Below, piece after piece: positions 28,309 to 38,680 of a stretch of 64,000 nt of DNA. The position numbers were made by a program, and so were the translations under genes. The notes under the pieces are model-generated. The model had not been told where the DNA came from. It saw only the letters and a list, made by a program, of their open reading frames with translations, and made no database searches. Every line of letters starts with the position of its first letter. The first letter of the stretch is position 1. Source of the stretch: Chryseobacterium arthrosphaerae (GTDB lineage: Bacteria; Bacteroidota; Bacteroidia; Flavobacteriales; Weeksellaceae); the NCBI RefSeq assembly GCF_001684965.1, contig NZ_MAYG01000001.1:2170001-2234000 (forward strand), in the 5' to 3' direction.

Positions 28309-31300
28309 TGGCAACACTAATAGCTCCTGAATATTTTAATAATCACATTGCCGTAGAGGGTGAGATTATCGTAAAAAGTGTTCCAAACGATGCAGGTTCT
28401 GTATTGGTCTGGAATCCCATCACAAAGAAAATATCTCAAAGAACAAAAGCTGAGATCATTGGTGATTTAGATCTGATGACTTTAAGTACACATCAATTTG
28501 TAAATGGCCAAAAATACTTTATAAGCTCCGGAATTGCTGATGAATTTGCCAATAAGCTATGGGTAAGAAGTGAAGACGGATCGGAACCTGGTATCACATT
28601 TTGGAAAACAGGACATGTTTCATCTACCTTAACTTTGAGGGATGATGGGTTTCATTTTGGGGTAGCTTCTAAAAATCATTATGACCCCGTAAAAGCAGAA
28701 AGGTTTATAAAAAACGGCTCATCTGACAATTACTTTTTGAGAGGAGACGGAACAGACTATGACAGCAGAAAGAAAGAGGATTCCTGGTTTCATTCCACCA
28801 GAGATTTCCCATCAGGAACTCTTATTCAAACTGATATAAATTACTCCCAGTCTACAGGCGACCAGTTTCTTCTGGAAATGAAAGGTAATATGTACGGAGG
28901 AGGTTTACCTTTAGATGCAAAAATCCAGGGTTATATCTATAATGATACCATTATACAATCCGGAGGATACTCTACGCTTCATTATTTTCATTATATGATT
29001 GCCTTAAACAATAACGGCCAATTATGTTTCTGGATTCCGCCTATGTCTTATTGGCAGGGATTTGACGTTAAAGTAACTGCAGGATACGGAGGTTTGGATC
29101 AGGGAAAAAACAGAGTCCTATCAATAACTGACTCAGTGGATCCCGGGGGAATTAAAAGGGTTCAGATTAACTTAAAACATTTGTTAACTAAGGAAGGTCT
29201 TATTTCAGATAATACATTCTGGGAAAAGAAAAATGTGGGAGGTTATTGGGCATTAGACTCTGATAAGCCTATCGCCGGTCTCAACGGAGATGGCACCCAA
29301 ACCATTTTATCCGGAGGATTGCTGGCATCAGATGCCTATACGGATAAGCAGTTTATTCCTGCCAATGGCGTCCATGCAAAAGGTTTTGTACAATCTGATG
29401 AAGGTTTTTTTAACAGATATTGGAAAGCCAATGTAAGGAATCCTATCTGGTCATTCGGTAATGCTCAAACGTATGGATTATCTTATTATCAGGGAAGCGC
29501 TCATGTCTTCAATGAAGGTATAGGTTTTCATTTTGGAGATACGGATAATCCTCTACATTTTCTTGATCGTTCGGGTCTTTTTTATTCTAAGCAAGGTATT
29601 TCTTCTGCTTCATTTACTACAGAAAACAAGCAGGTTTTAAATTATGCCAACCCATCTACATTGTATATAGGAAACCCTTCTATCAATAATATCATAGAAT
29701 CCAATAACAATAGTATAGCACATTATAAAAACGGAGTATCGGGAGTTGTTTGGGATTCTCACAATTTAGATCCGTCAGCTTTCATTAAGACTTCAGATCT
29801 AAATAGCTACGTTCCCTACAATGGTGCTGTACAGGATATTAACCTTGGGACAAAAGATTTAGAATTTGATGGAGGCGGATCTATAAGTAAACGTCAGAAT
29901 AGTGTAAGAATATTTAATAAAGTTTATCAGGGCTATTATGATGTTGGAGGACACACTGGTATTTTAGCGATTAAAATGCCACAGGCTTCTCCAAACGAGA
30001 CTATGTTTAGCATAGATATCAATATCTATGGATACGAAAGCCAATATTTGGGTAAAGTCAATGTAGCTTTCTACAAATATGTATCAGGTTCTATAATTCC
30101 TAATGGATCAAAAGCGATATGGGAAGTAACAGATAATTTTCCAACAACCACTGCAAGGGTTGGAATTGGATCTGACGGCTATGTGAGTATATTATTAGGA
30201 GAATCGGACACATTCTGGAACGGATACTTTTCGTTTGAAATCGCTAAAGTGGAAACCAAATATGGAAACTATAATTTAGACTGGAATATAGGATGGTCTC
30301 ATGCTATAGAATCTAACTTTGACCTGTATAATGGTAATCTTATTCTTTTACCTTCTGATGTAGTAGCTACAAGAAGTTGGTTAGCCTCTTTTGCAGATAA
30401 AAGCTATATCCCTAAAGCGGTACAGTACAATAATAACTTCAATAGCCTTGGAGGGTACTCCACTTCCGGAATTTACAGGGCAAATAATGATGAAGGAGGC
30501 GTTCAGCATTTGTACAGCCCTATGCTTCATATGGGTACTCAGGATACCACAGCACAATTGCAGGTAAAATATAATGATAATAGCGCAAGTGCAGGCGAAT
30601 TAGTTTATAGAAGTGGATATAATGGTAACTGGAGTCTTTGGAGAAAAGCATGGGATAATGTAAACTTCAAACCAACTGATTATCAGACGAGAAATACGGA
30701 TGAAATTATATCAGCGGCAAAATCTTATTACAACAGAATACCTTTTAAATTCAAAAATAGTTCCTACAAATCCTGGGCAATTCAGAAACTTACAAATAAC
30801 AATTTACTATTTGCGCCATCTGTTTCAAAGAATGCAGAAGACTGGGACTTGAATAACAGTATAGAATTGACCGATACCGGTCTGGTTTCATCAAGAGGAT
30901 TTAATAAAATCGGTTATGATGACAATTATATTTTAACTGCAGGCGGAGGTCACAGATTAGCTTCAGATTTTATATCATCTTCCAGCTTAAGCAATTATGT
31001 AACCTTAAATACCCCGCAGAGCATTAGTGCTAAAAAATATTTCACGCAGGGATTAACTGTCAATACAAATTATGGAGGTTTACCTGTTTTAGGCCAGATG
31101 AATAATATACCATCCAAGGTTTCAGCAACTGACGAAACTTATGGAATGGGGATGGGAATAGTAGATTCCGGGCAAGGTTATATACAGCAGCAGAGATTTG
31201 ATGGTACTGCCCATGCTTATGATTTGCTGTTACAGCCAAGCGGAGGAAATGTAGTGGTGGGATCTAATCAGATGGATTATCATAATGATAAACTGGAGAC

Positions 31301-33161
31301 CATTGGTAAGATTGTATCTAAAGGTAATGAAATGAACTCTGTGAAAACCTACGTCTCTGTTCATGGTGTTGACGAAATCGTTGCAGGCCATACTTTTAAC
31401 TGGTACAATACTTCCTGGAAAGTGGGTAATATGAGAGGTGGAAGCGCCAATTCAACAGGATACAGATTTGAATTTTCTAATGATGGAGGTGCATCCTATG
31501 AAGAAAAAGTAAAAATACATACAGACGGTAATATTACAACGCAAAATTACGGTCAGGCCCAGCAATGGAACCAGGCGTATCAATGGGGAAATCATGCGAA
31601 CAGCGGTTATGTCAAAGAATGGGAAAATGCCCAGGCAATAGGCTTTTCGAGTGGCTTATCAGCAGGAGCTCCCTACATGTACCATAGAACAGATGGCTAT
31701 GTATTTTTAGCAACCCAAAGCTGGGCTTCCGGCAGGTTTGTGAACGTTGATGATCAACAGAATATTACAGGGCTTAAAATTATTAAAGGCAGGGCAAGAA
31801 ATACAGGAACAGGCTGGGGTAATACCAGTACATTCACCGATTATTCATTCTTAATAGAAACTGAAAGTGGTTCCAATACAGATAATCAGTATACAGGCTC
31901 TATAGGATTTTTCTCCAATAGCGGAGCACAGGCCGGTATCTATGTAAGAAGTAACGACCATGATGGTACTTCTATGGCTTTTGCAACAACTAATTCATTT
32001 GCGGCAGGGCCTCAGATCTCTATGACGATTGATAATCAAGGTACTGTTAATCATGTAAGATCAAGGCCTACATTTCAGGGAAATGTTATTTGGGATGCCG
32101 GCAATCTTACAGCTTCCATGATCGGTAACTGGAACAACAAGTTTAAAGATTTAAAGTTTGTGAATGATTTAAGTTTGGTTTCTGAATCCGGAATTTATAG
32201 ACAGGAAGCTCCATCTTCAGGATTTAACTATACTACTACTTTAAATTTAAATTCATCTGATGGAAGACAACAGTTAACCATCGAAAGAACAGGTGGTGGT
32301 ATGAAATTCAGAGGAAGCAGTTCAAATTCTGGAGATACCTGGGAGCCTTGGAGAACTGTTTGGAGTGATTTCAATTTTTCTCAAGCCAATATTAACTCAT
32401 GGAATTCCATGGCCAGTTCCGGGATCAGAGTAAATCAGCCATTTACCAATATTACAGGTAACGGATTAATGGTTGTGGATAACTATAATGGTGGAGAATC
32501 CGGTATATACAATGAAAAAGATAAATTCTATTTGGCGGTCTTCCAGGACAAGTATTATAAATATTCAAGTACTTACAAAGGCTGGGAAGGGATTAATTTC
32601 AATAAAGGAAATAAAAATATCGGGATAGGTGCACCGGCTCAGGATGCCTATAAAGTAAATGTTGCAGGCTCAATGAACGTGGCGGGCTTAGTGAATGTTA
32701 CAGACTCAGTAAATGTTGGGAATTCAGCAAACGTTTCGGGCTCGGTAAATGTTTTGGGTACCGTACAGTCTGTCGGAAACTTTAAATCTGCCAACCAGGA
32801 ACCTAATACTTTATTTATTCCGGACGGAAGCTTAGCCTATCTTGATGATGAGATCACCAATGAGGGTAACCGGATGAGATTATCCCATGCAATGATCGAT
32901 CAGGATCCGGGAATTCAATATTATGGTTCTGAGAGCAGAATGCTGGTCATCCGATGTACAGATCCAATGAATCCTTTTATATTAAAAGAATGTTTCACCG
33001 GTCAGAGAATCCTGGTGATGAATACCCACCGTGAGGACTCGCAGATATTCAGAATAGACAGGATAGATCTTGATTATAGAATACCGCCATATACCTCTAT
33101 CCAACTATTTGTCTGGGATGAAAAAACAGTCTATAAATATGCACAAAATCGTATGGATTAA
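28308..33161 (+). CDS. Giant phage tail-fibre/adhesin-like protein (1617 aa)
   Basis: The protein lacks a signal peptide, T9SS tail and membrane segment. Recurring fibre signatures are visible: W-[DS]-x-x-N-[LF] units (WDSHNLDPSAF, WDNVNFKPTDY, WDAGNLTASMI, WSDFNFSQANI), Q-x-I-[ST]-x-x-K-x-F-like repeats (TPQSISAKKYFTQGL, DQQNITGLKIIKG), and AYQWGNHANSGY. Two stretches around residues 705-785 and 1285-1355 (ending YNGNWSLWRKAWD and GDTWEPWRTVWSD) look like pyocin-knob modules, which occur in receptor-binding fibres. Near the end are six hexapeptide repeats, then a distinct terminal domain of about 120 residues. Role in binding a surface receptor is inferred; no tail, baseplate or capsid gene is nearby. 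Confidence 0.75.
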   Translation: MATLIAPEYFNNHIAVEGEIIVKSVPNDAGSVLVWNPITKKISQRTKAEIIGDLDLMTLSTHQFVNGQKYFISSGIADEFANKLWVRSEDGSEPGITFWKTGHVSSTLTLRDDGFHFGVASKNHYDPVKAERFIKNGSSDNYFLRGDGTDYDSRKKEDSWFHSTRDFPSGTLIQTDINYSQSTGDQFLLEMKGNMYGGGLPLDAKIQGYIYNDTIIQSGGYSTLHYFHYMIALNNNGQLCFWIPPMSYWQGFDVKVTAGYGGLDQGKNRVLSITDSVDPGGIKRVQINLKHLLTKEGLISDNTFWEKKNVGGYWALDSDKPIAGLNGDGTQTILSGGLLASDAYTDKQFIPANGVHAKGFVQSDEGFFNRYWKANVRNPIWSFGNAQTYGLSYYQGSAHVFNEGIGFHFGDTDNPLHFLDRSGLFYSKQGISSASFTTENKQVLNYANPSTLYIGNPSINNIIESNNNSIAHYKNGVSGVVWDSHNLDPSAFIKTSDLNSYVPYNGAVQDINLGTKDLEFDGGGSISKRQNSVRIFNKVYQGYYDVGGHTGILAIKMPQASPNETMFSIDINIYGYESQYLGKVNVAFYKYVSGSIIPNGSKAIWEVTDNFPTTTARVGIGSDGYVSILLGESDTFWNGYFSFEIAKVETKYGNYNLDWNIGWSHAIESNFDLYNGNLILLPSDVVATRSWLASFADKSYIPKAVQYNNNFNSLGGYSTSGIYRANNDEGGVQHLYSPMLHMGTQDTTAQLQVKYNDNSASAGELVYRSGYNGNWSLWRKAWDNVNFKPTDYQTRNTDEIISAAKSYYNRIPFKFKNSSYKSWAIQKLTNNNLLFAPSVSKNAEDWDLNNSIELTDTGLVSSRGFNKIGYDDNYILTAGGGHRLASDFISSSSLSNYVTLNTPQSISAKKYFTQGLTVNTNYGGLPVLGQMNNIPSKVSATDETYGMGMGIVDSGQGYIQQQRFDGTAHAYDLLLQPSGGNVVVGSNQMDYHNDKLETIGKIVSKGNEMNSVKTYVSVHGVDEIVAGHTFNWYNTSWKVGNMRGGSANSTGYRFEFSNDGGASYEEKVKIHTDGNITTQNYGQAQQWNQAYQWGNHANSGYVKEWENAQAIGFSSGLSAGAPYMYHRTDGYVFLATQSWASGRFVNVDDQQNITGLKIIKGRARNTGTGWGNTSTFTDYSFLIETESGSNTDNQYTGSIGFFSNSGAQAGIYVRSNDHDGTSMAFATTNSFAAGPQISMTIDNQGTVNHVRSRPTFQGNVIWDAGNLTASMIGNWNNKFKDLKFVNDLSLVSESGIYRQEAPSSGFNYTTTLNLNSSDGRQQLTIERTGGGMKFRGSSSNSGDTWEPWRTVWSDFNFSQANINSWNSMASSGIRVNQPFTNITGNGLMVVDNYNGGESGIYNEKDKFYLAVFQDKYYKYSSTYKGWEGINFNKGNKNIGIGAPAQDAYKVNVAGSMNVAGLVNVTDSVNVGNSANVSGSVNVLGTVQSVGNFKSANQEPNTLFIPDGSLAYLDDEITNEGNRMRLSHAMIDQDPGIQYYGSESRMLVIRCTDPMNPFILKECFTGQRILVMNTHREDSQIFRIDRIDLDYRIPPYTSIQLFVWDEKTVYKYAQNRMD
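32661..32768 (+). repeat. Six 18-bp coding repeats
   Basis: Six successive 18-bp units encode hexapeptides of the form V-x-[GDN]-[ST]-V-N (VAGSMN, VAGLVN, VTDSVN, VGNSAN, VSGSVN, VLGTVQ). The pattern would suit a beta-helical or triple-stranded fibre shaft just before the C-terminal domain. Confidence 0.8.
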
Positions 33162-33300
33162 AGCAGGAGAATAAAGAATTTGCAGAGCTTCAATGCGACC
33201 TTCGAGTTGCTGCTCCCCTACTCTCCTACATCTTCAGAATCGAATAAACCTGTTGAATATGCTATCCGATGGATAAAACAGAAAAAACCGGATAATAAAA

Positions 33301-33334
33301 TTCAAAAGGCTGATCTTGCGATCAGCCTTTTGAA
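33301..33334. terminator. Bidirectional terminator between convergent genes
   Basis: A perfect 15-bp inverted repeat (33301-33315 with 33320-33334; core AAAAGGCTGATC/GATCAGCCTTTT) with a 4-nt loop. A and T runs flank the GC core on both sides, so it can end the tail-fibre operon and the M13 peptidase gene. Confidence 0.85.
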
Positions 33335-33373
33335 TATATAATTTAAGTACCATCACTTTTATAAGGATACCTA

Positions 33374-35410
33374 TTACCAGATCTTTATTCTGTCTTTCGG
33401 TTCTTTGTACATTTTGTCACCGGGTTTCACATTGAATGCTTTATAAAACGGTTCAAAATTCATTAAAGGTCCCAAAACACGCCAGTTATCCGGAGAATGG
33501 GTATCCACATTGATAAGCTGACGGGACAACTCATCGGTCATTTTTGTACGCCATGCATTCCCCATTGCTAAAAAGAAGCGCTGGTCCGGTGTAAAGCCGT
33601 CAATTTTCTTATTTCCCTTTCCCTGCTCGGTCATTTTAAATGCATCATAGGCAATGGCAATTCCTCCAAAATCAGCAATATTTTCACCTGTAGTCAGTTC
33701 ACCATTCACATGAAGATCATTAAGGATCGTAAAACCACTGTACAGTTTTTGAATCTGTTTTACCTTTTCATTGAACTTTGCTTTATCCTCTTTTGACCAC
33801 CAGTCTTTCATATTTCCGATCTTATCATACTGAGAGCCCTGATCATCAAACCCATGCGTCAATTCATGGCCAATGACCATTCCTATTCCTCCATAATTGA
33901 CTGCATCATCAGCATCCTTATCAAACATCGGATATTGCAATATGGCTGCCGGAAAATTGATATCATTCAGATAAGGGTTATAAAACGCATTTACAGTAGC
34001 AGGTGTTGTAATCCACAGGGTTTTGTCAACAGGTTTTCCCAGTTGTGATAATTGAAATTCGAAATTATCGCGGTTACAGGCAATAGTATTTTCAAAATAT
34101 TTCGTCTTATCAATATTTACTTTACTATAATCCCTCCATTTATCCGGATATCCGATTTTTCTGCTGATGGCGTTCAGCTTTTCTTCCGCTGTTTTCTTGG
34201 TAGCATCACTCATCCAATCCAATTGCTGAATACGCTTGGCAAAAGCTTTGGTCAGGTTAGAGATAAGCTCATCCATTCTTTTTTTCGCTTCCGGTGGAAA
34301 ATATTTCTCGACATACAATTGTCCTAAAGCATCTCCCAGCCCTTTATCAGCAGCTATTCCCATAAGTTCCCATCTCGGCTTTTGTTTCTTTTGCCCTGAC
34401 AGGACTTTTTTGTATTCAAAAGAGGCTTTTTCAAAATCACTGCTCAGCAGATCCGCATAAGAAGTAAGGGAATGTGCTTTCAGGTAAAGCTTCCAGTCAG
34501 CAATCGGAACCGTTTTCAGCATGGCATTCAGCTTATCATAATAGGCAGGCTGCTCCATATCCAGTGATTCTACTTTTGCCCCCAAAGTTGTAAAGAACTG
34601 GTTCCAGTTTAAATTGGGCTGGTCCTTTTCTATTTTGGACAGGGTTACTTTATTATAATTCGCTGCAACATCACGAAGCTCAACATTTGTTTTATGGGAT
34701 GATGCTAAATTTTTCTCAATATTATAAACAGTTTCTGTATTTTTAGCTGCCGTTGAAACATCAGAACCGGTAAGTTTGAATAACGACGTTAAATAGTTTT
34801 TATAAGCATCCTGAATCGCTTTGGTTTCTTTATCATTTTTAAAATAATAGTCTCTGTCAGGAAGTCCAAGCCCTTTCTGTGTCAGCCAGGCAATATTCAT
34901 CGCACTGTTCTTCTGGTCTGCATATACCATAAAACCGATAAGGCTTTCTGTACCGTTCTTTTCTTCTTCAGCAACAAACTTCATAAGCTCCGGTACGGAT
35001 TTGATGGCATCTATCTTCACCAGCAATGGCTTCACAGGTTCAGCCCCACGTTTGTTGATGGTTACAGAATCCATTCCGGAGGCGTAAAAATCACCTACCT
35101 TTTGCTGAATACTTCCGGCTTTCCCCTGGCTTTTTGCAGCATCTTCCAGAACGGATCTTATTCTTTTCTTTGTTGAATCTACAATATCATAAAACCCGCC
35201 CACATAGGACTGATCACCTGGGATTTTTGCTGTTTTCATCCAGTTTCCCACTGCATATTCATAGAAATTATCACCCGGTTTTACCGATTGATCCATGTAT
35301 TTCGTCTCGATATAATGCTCACGGGAAGCCTCAGTCTTATCTTGTTTACAGGAAATAAAGCAACAGGCTGCAATTCCCAATGTTGCAATAGTCAGATTTT
35401 TTATTCTCAT
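33374..35410 (-). CDS. M13 family zinc metallopeptidase lipoprotein (neprilysin/PepO type)
   Basis: The frame is open from 35449, but the ATG at 35410 is preferred as it gives MRIKNLTIATLG, a hydrophobic stretch and the lipobox CFISC, so a lipoprotein of about 678 aa. The zinc site HELTH is at about 515 (VIGHELTHGFDDQG), with the third ligand in GENIADFGG and the substrate segment NAFYNPYLNDINFPA. These define peptidase family M13, which cleaves small peptides (typically under ~40 residues). It is probably periplasmic or surface attached. Confidence 0.93.
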   Translation of the reverse strand: MRIKNLTIATLGIAACCFISCKQDKTEASREHYIETKYMDQSVKPGDNFYEYAVGNWMKTAKIPGDQSYVGGFYDIVDSTKKRIRSVLEDAAKSQGKAGSIQQKVGDFYASGMDSVTINKRGAEPVKPLLVKIDAIKSVPELMKFVAEEEKNGTESLIGFMVYADQKNSAMNIAWLTQKGLGLPDRDYYFKNDKETKAIQDAYKNYLTSLFKLTGSDVSTAAKNTETVYNIEKNLASSHKTNVELRDVAANYNKVTLSKIEKDQPNLNWNQFFTTLGAKVESLDMEQPAYYDKLNAMLKTVPIADWKLYLKAHSLTSYADLLSSDFEKASFEYKKVLSGQKKQKPRWELMGIAADKGLGDALGQLYVEKYFPPEAKKRMDELISNLTKAFAKRIQQLDWMSDATKKTAEEKLNAISRKIGYPDKWRDYSKVNIDKTKYFENTIACNRDNFEFQLSQLGKPVDKTLWITTPATVNAFYNPYLNDINFPAAILQYPMFDKDADDAVNYGGIGMVIGHELTHGFDDQGSQYDKIGNMKDWWSKEDKAKFNEKVKQIQKLYSGFTILNDLHVNGELTTGENIADFGGIAIAYDAFKMTEQGKGNKKIDGFTPDQRFFLAMGNAWRTKMTDELSRQLINVDTHSPDNWRVLGPLMNFEPFYKAFNVKPGDKMYKEPKDRIKIW

Positions 35411-35773
35411 ACGTCTGGTTAATAAAGTTTTATAATAGCATTTTGCCAATTACCTAAGCTATCAGTGTTTTCAAAATTATAATATTTTCTAATGGCATAA
35501 GGTATTTTCAAATTTATCAAAATATTGCAGATAAAACAGATAAGACAATAAAAATTAAATACTCTCTTTTATTCTGCTTTCAATAAACTTCATTGGTTGC
35601 CCAGGTCATTTTCATCGTAAAAAATCTTTAAATTTTGATTTATTTATTATTTTCAGTAATTGCTCTGCGCTCAGGTACCTTCCACAACCGATAACAATAA
35701 TACAAAGAATACAGGCAACAATGAAAGTTACTGTATTTATAATCAAATAATTTCTTGAATTATAAACAATTGT
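35411..35773. other. AT-rich spacer upstream of the peptidase gene
   Basis: About 360 bp. Minus-strand TAATTTTG (35479-35472) and TAAATTTG (35516-35509) fit the -7 box, but neither has TTG at 17-23 bp. No ORF or clear hairpin terminator for the following leftward gene. Confidence 0.35.
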
Positions 35774-36472
35774 CTAACAAATTAAAAGCAGTCTGTATTC
35801 CCCGTCATTCTCTACAGGTGCCCGATGCACACAAGGTAATGACGGCTGGTCCGGATGGTCTACTGCTAACCGCCAAAGATGCCCTGAGCCTAAATTGATG
35901 GGTTGGGCACCAGGATTCGCCTGATAATGCAGGTCAAAATAATTTTCTTTCAGAAACGCTTCAAACTCACTTTCAAGTCCGTTGTGAAGGGTTTTCAGTT
36001 TTTCCCGGATCTCAGGAATTAAGATTTTCTGCACTGCCTGATCATTGGGGATAATATCACTCGCTGCCCCGTGATAGGTACATAAAAAAGTATCTGTCCC
36101 TATGGGTGAACGATCCACATGATAAGAATATACATCTGTGGAGATAAAGTCGAATTCATCATCCCGTTCGTAGCATTTAAGCAGGTTAAGAGAAGGCTGC
36201 GCTCCGAGATCACTTAATAATTGCAGATCATTTAAAATAATTTCCCTTGCTGTGTTTCCGTTTTCCGATAACTGCAGTGCTGAAAGATCTTCCCGGGAAA
36301 TTTCTGTAATATTCTCTTCCAACTGAAGTTTCGACACGATTTCCTTAAAATCTCCATCCAGATTCCTGTACCAGCAGGCCGCATTCAGCATTCCGCGGAA
36401 GCGGGTGTTCACAAGTTCAGAGAAAGTGGAAACCACTTTTACCTGATGGCTGTCAGAAAATGTATTGCTCAT
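35774..36472 (-). CDS. DUF1826-like protein of unknown function
   Basis: 232 aa, no signal peptide. The segments YHVDRSPIGTDTFLCTYHG (with a following DIIPND) and, near the end, PCVHRAPVENDGEYRLLLIC resemble DUF1826, a family with conserved His-x-Asp and HR-[SA]-P motifs. The spaced H-x-D and H could form a metal site as in cupin/2-oxoglutarate folds, but I see no proof of activity. A minus-strand TATTTTTG at 36512-36505 could be its -7 box. No operon partner. Confidence 0.5.
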   Translation of the reverse strand: MSNTFSDSHQVKVVSTFSELVNTRFRGMLNAACWYRNLDGDFKEIVSKLQLEENITEISREDLSALQLSENGNTAREIILNDLQLLSDLGAQPSLNLLKCYERDDEFDFISTDVYSYHVDRSPIGTDTFLCTYHGAASDIIPNDQAVQKILIPEIREKLKTLHNGLESEFEAFLKENYFDLHYQANPGAQPINLGSGHLWRLAVDHPDQPSLPCVHRAPVENDGEYRLLLIC

Positions 36473-36672
36473 AGGGGAAAATTATCCGGTATTTTTAATT
36501 TCAGCAAAAATAGTGAACAATCGGATAAGTACAGGATTAAAATCTTTTTCAATAAAGGATTAGTAAATACAATGCATCAATTGTTTCTTCAATACCTATT
36601 CTACAAGCTATATAATATCAATCTTTCAACCAAGATGAAAGAATAGCCATTCGCAAAGTTCAGATTTGAATA

Positions 36673-36704
36673 CAAAAAAACAGTACTCCCCGAAAAGAGC
36701 ACTG
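36673..36704 (-). terminator. Terminator of the 621-aa T9SS protein gene
   Basis: Minus strand CAGTGCTC pairs with GAGTACTG (8 pairs, one G.U) around an 8-nt loop and is followed by seven T. It is about 45 bp past the stop at 36747. Confidence 0.75.
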
Positions 36705-36746
36705 CATATATAATAAAGGTTATCAGTTTCAATTCTGTTCAGATCA

Positions 36747-38612
36747 TTATTTCTTAAGTATTTTTTCCGTTACTGCTGAAGATCTGGTTTTAAGTTTTAT
36801 GTAATATACCCCTGTCTGAAGGGATGATAATACAATCTGCTCCTGCACTCCATTTAAAATTCCCTGCTTTACCAGCTGGCCTGCTGCACCGTAGATCTCA
36901 TAAGAAACCAACGGTTCTTTACTCCGTATATGAAGAATATCCTGTACAGGATTGGGATACAGCTGTATTCCGGTCTGGGCAGAAGTTTCTTCTACAGACA
37001 TCTGGCTGCAAGCCGATTGAGCATATTTTGTGAAAAAAGACTGGGATTTACCTCCCATTACATTAACAGGCATTGTATTGACTCCATCATTAGGATCAGT
37101 AAATAACTGAGCATGAAAAAGCCCTCCCAGTATATAATTGCCATCATTGTCTACTGCAATAGCCGTAAACTCATCCTGAGAATCATAACTGCTGTAAATT
37201 TCAGCTGCACCGATGACAGCACCTGTATTTTTATTGAAACGGACCAATAAAGGATCTGCCAGATCTCCGTTGGGACGTGTCATGGCATGGCTTCCCCAGA
37301 TATCATTCCAGCTTCCCTTGGCAAATGCCAGCTCATTTCCGTTAAGGGCCAATACGCCTTTTACAGTACGATAAGCGCCGTATGTGGTAATCCCGTCTGC
37401 AATTTTAGCCCATTGCACGGCTCCGTTTGCATTAAGACGCATCACGAAAGGTACCTGACCTGTATAGTTAGGTAAAGGAAAAGTATAGTTTCCGAAAGTT
37501 CCGGCAGCCGTTCCGGCAAAATAACGTCCGGAAATATAAATATCTGAAGATTCAGAATCTTTTATGAGAGAATGAATTTCATTATCCACAATTCCCGGTA
37601 CAGCGCCATCCAGCTCCTTCCGCCACAATTCTGCGCCGGTTGTTCCATCAAAAGCCAGTAAATAGCCGTCTTTTGTAAACGGAACATTATTGTACGAAAA
37701 CGCTTCATAATCAGTACTGGATTCCCCATACATTCTTCTTCCTGCCAGATAATAACGGTTCAGACTTTCATCATAAAGCAAATTTACTTTTCCGTCATCT
37801 CCCCCTGTGCTTATTCCTCCTGTAATAGGAAGCGCCAATGGGGTTCCGGGAGTCATATTCCCATTATTATAACTGAACTTTACCAGATAATATTTATAGC
37901 TTGATGTGTAGGTTGAAGGAACAGTAATCATCCCATCCAAATGTGTACCCGCCCTGAATCCCATAACCGCATGAATATTTTTGGAAGAATCCATATACAT
38001 CATCTGAACATCACACCGCCTGCTTAGAAAATTAACATCTCCCTGCAAGGATTTGCTCCATGCCAGATTACCGTCAGACGTATTATATTTCAACAGATAG
38101 GCAGACTTATAACCCGGATCTGCTGTATCAACATCCACATAAGTGAAGGGAGGAATGGTATGGGTATCATCAAAATGTATAGGTACGGCATTAGGGTCTG
38201 TGGCCTCTGCCTGGCTATAAAGAGTAGCCATCACATATAATCCGCCGTTGTTATCCAACTCAATATGCCATGCATTTTCACCCAATCCTGACCCTCCTAT
38301 AGTTCTTGTCCATCGTATATTCCCCTGGCAATCTGTAGAAAAAAGAAAGAGATCACGAAGCCCGTAGTTTGTAACAGAGGTACCGTTCAGATTCTGATCC
38401 TGGCTCCAGACTGTTGTCAGATAATAAGTATTGTTATTGTTATCCACAGCAATATCCCGGATCGATTCATCATACTGAATATGAAATCCCGGATCGGCAG
38501 AACCATTGGCCCCACCTACCTGCTTGGCCCACTGCCACTGATAGGTCTGGCTGAAAGATAATACAGGAAGTAATAGAAGTAATTTCCAGATTTTGTTTTT
38601 TAATTGTATCAT
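36747..38612 (-). CDS. T9SS-secreted repeat protein (type A sorting domain)
   Basis: A signal peptide (MIQLKNKIWK, then a leucine-rich core, ending FSQ) is followed by ~520 residues with repeated DNNGNYILGG-, DNNNNTYYLT- and NGGLYVMATL-like strands. These suggest a beta-propeller (SBBP-like). The last ~75 residues are a Por/type A sorting domain (LYPNPVQDILHIRS ... LQTGVYYIKLKT ... EKILKK), which is recognised by the Type IX secretion system and removed at the surface. 621 aa. It lies downstream of a second T9SS protein gene, each with its own terminator. Function beyond cell-surface location is unknown. Confidence 0.85.
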   Translation of the reverse strand: MIQLKNKIWKLLLLLPVLSFSQTYQWQWAKQVGGANGSADPGFHIQYDESIRDIAVDNNNNTYYLTTVWSQDQNLNGTSVTNYGLRDLFLFSTDCQGNIRWTRTIGGSGLGENAWHIELDNNGGLYVMATLYSQAEATDPNAVPIHFDDTHTIPPFTYVDVDTADPGYKSAYLLKYNTSDGNLAWSKSLQGDVNFLSRRCDVQMMYMDSSKNIHAVMGFRAGTHLDGMITVPSTYTSSYKYYLVKFSYNNGNMTPGTPLALPITGGISTGGDDGKVNLLYDESLNRYYLAGRRMYGESSTDYEAFSYNNVPFTKDGYLLAFDGTTGAELWRKELDGAVPGIVDNEIHSLIKDSESSDIYISGRYFAGTAAGTFGNYTFPLPNYTGQVPFVMRLNANGAVQWAKIADGITTYGAYRTVKGVLALNGNELAFAKGSWNDIWGSHAMTRPNGDLADPLLVRFNKNTGAVIGAAEIYSSYDSQDEFTAIAVDNDGNYILGGLFHAQLFTDPNDGVNTMPVNVMGGKSQSFFTKYAQSACSQMSVEETSAQTGIQLYPNPVQDILHIRSKEPLVSYEIYGAAGQLVKQGILNGVQEQIVLSSLQTGVYYIKLKTRSSAVTEKILKK

Positions 38613-38637
38613 AAAATTCGTTTATTTTCACATATTA

Positions 38638-38668
38638 TAAAAAACAGTGTCCTCCGAAGAGAACACTG
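38638..38668 (-). terminator. Terminator of the 1620-aa T9SS protein gene
   Basis: Minus strand CAGTGTTCTC pairs with GAGGACACTG (10 pairs, one G.U) closed by a TTCG tetraloop and followed by six T. Confidence 0.85.
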
Positions 38669-38680
38669 ATTTATATATTC

